A DNA stretch of 5,802 nucleotides, taken from positions 1-5,802 of the forward strand of contig JAZDHB010000078.1 in assembly GCA_043806415.1 (NCBI GenBank). Reading direction: 5' to 3'. A program made the translations under genes and the position numbers. Under the pieces are notes generated by a model. That model was not told where the DNA came from. It was given only the letters and a program-made list of their open reading frames with translations, and did no database searches. Below, in pieces: positions 5,442-5,802 of the stretch. This DNA comes from CAIXYX01 sp043806415. GTDB taxonomy: Archaea > Micrarchaeota > Micrarchaeia > Anstonellales > Anstonellaceae. How positions within the stretch are numbered: the stretch's first letter is position 1; each line of letters opens with the position of its first letter.

Positions 5442-5476
5442 CTTTGCTCTTTCTTTTTGCTTTGCTCTTTCTTTTG
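5442..5476. repeat. two tandem 17-18-bp pyrimidine-rich repeats between lysW and lysX
   Basis: CTTTGCTCTTTCTTTTTG (5442-5459) is followed at once by a 17-bp copy (5460-5476) lacking one T. It lies in the 109-nt lysW-lysX spacer and is purine-rich (AAAGAAAGAGC) on the coding strand. The role is unknown. It could be a replication-slippage duplication or a leader element. Confidence 0.55.
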
Positions 5477-5515
5477 GGATAGAAGACCTTTTCGTTCTTG
5501 AGAAGGAAAAGGGCT

Positions 5516-5686
5516 TCACTCGCCCCAGTCCTCGTCCACGCTCGGCGCTTTCTCGAGGCGGTATGGGGAGAGGGATTTGACTTCGAGCTTCGCTCCGCAG
5601 TCCGGGCAGGAGACGATCTCGCCCACTTCGAGTCCGGGGCGGCTCGTCAGGTGCGCGGCGCATTCGGGGCATTCGGATTCAGCCAT
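5516..5686 (-). CDS. lysW: LysW, amino-group carrier protein for lysine/arginine biosynthesis
   Basis: A 56-aa acidic carrier protein. In the LysW pathway the alpha-amino group of alpha-aminoadipate (or glutamate) is joined to the gamma-carboxyl of the LysW C-terminal Glu, and the intermediate stays protein-bound through later steps. The sequence shows CPEC (Cys6, Cys9) and CPDC (Cys27, Cys30), the zinc-binding pairs of the family, and ends precisely in the family hallmark EDWGE (52-56). I chose the ATG at 5686 rather than an in-frame ATG at 5707 because GGAGG (5695-5699) lies 8 nt upstream of it and the length then matches the usual 54-56 aa. It is the first gene of the cluster, 109 nt upstream of lysX. 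Whether the product is lysine, arginine or both cannot be told from LysW alone. Confidence 0.96.
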   Translation of the reverse strand: MAESECPECAAHLTSRPGLEVGEIVSCPDCGAKLEVKSLSPYRLEKAPSVDEDWGE

Positions 5687-5717
5687 AAGATAAACCTCCG
5701 TAAACATTCGAAAGCGG

Positions 5718-5738
5718 GTGCCGGTGTATAGTCGGCAC
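5718..5738 (-). promoter_or_regulatory. hairpin in the lysW leader
   Basis: A 6-bp perfect inverted repeat (GTGCCG at 5718-5723, CGGCAC at 5733-5738, 9-nt loop) lies between the presumed lysW transcription start and its Shine-Dalgarno site. A weaker GGAG/CTCC stem (5741-5752) sits just upstream of it. I do not recognise a lysine or arginine riboswitch. The structure may be incidental. Confidence 0.25.
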
Positions 5739-5754
5739 TAGGAGTGGCGCTCCC

Positions 5755-5789
5755 TTATTATTAATACATAATGTTGCATATATAACAAA
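5755..5789 (-). promoter_or_regulatory. lysW promoter region; right copy of a 35-bp direct repeat
   Basis: AT-rich block upstream of lysW. Read on the minus strand it contains a TATA-box-like TTATATAT (about 5778-5785) followed by an AT-rich stretch holding the palindrome TATTAATA. From a TATA box here, archaeal initiation about 25 nt downstream would fall near 5756-5760, leaving a leader of about 70 nt before the lysW ATG. The same 35 bases recur at 1977-2011 upstream of lysY with a single difference (5779 t versus 2001 g). The repeat is seen directly. The promoter role is inferred from position and the TATA-like core. Confidence 0.6.
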
Positions 5790-5802
5790 AACAGGCAGTA
5801 GG

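Overview
The window looks archaeal. It carries three genes of the LysW amino-group-carrier pathway for lysine/arginine synthesis, TATA-like boxes rather than -35/-10 promoters, clear Shine-Dalgarno sites, and a RelB/VapB-like plus MazF/PemK-like toxin-antitoxin pair of a type common in archaea. A DPANN-type archaeon is plausible because retroelements of the kind seen here are known there, but this is inference. Every convincing gene is on the minus strand, so the biological order runs from high to low coordinates.

Right part (about 5800-4558): a TATA-containing promoter region (5755-5789), then lysW (5686-5516), the small carrier protein ending in EDWGE, then lysX (5406-4558), the ATP-grasp ligase that attaches the amino acid to LysW. 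Left-centre (1922-825): lysY, the LysW-acyl-phosphate reductase, starts behind a second copy of the same 35-bp promoter-like sequence (1977-2011, 34/35 identical).

Between lysX and lysY lies the most notable feature, a diversity-generating retroelement (DGR, about 4260-2012). It has a 286-aa variable protein gene, a 100-nt variable repeat (VR) inside that gene, a perfect 7-bp hairpin with a GCAA loop 14 nt past the VR, a 103-nt template repeat (TR), and a DGR-type reverse transcriptase gene. TR and VR differ by 22 substitutions, 20 of them at template adenines, plus one codon-sized indel. This is the hallmark of adenine-directed mutagenic retrohoming. The reverse transcriptase is split into two frames exactly at an (AG)7 dinucleotide tract. 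One unit fewer restores a 361-aa enzyme with all the motifs I can recognise, which suggests phase variation, recent inactivation or a sequencing error.

Left end (780-255): an overlapping antitoxin-toxin pair behind a TATA-like box and a perfect inverted repeat, followed by about 250 nt with no convincing gene. A weakly supported small ORF (4497-4294) lies between lysX and the variable-protein gene.

Working model: lysW, lysX and lysY are the host housekeeping module. The DGR has been placed inside it, and lysY is apparently kept expressed from a duplicate of the lysW promoter. The DGR would rewrite an Asn-rich stretch of the variable protein whenever the reverse transcriptase is in frame.
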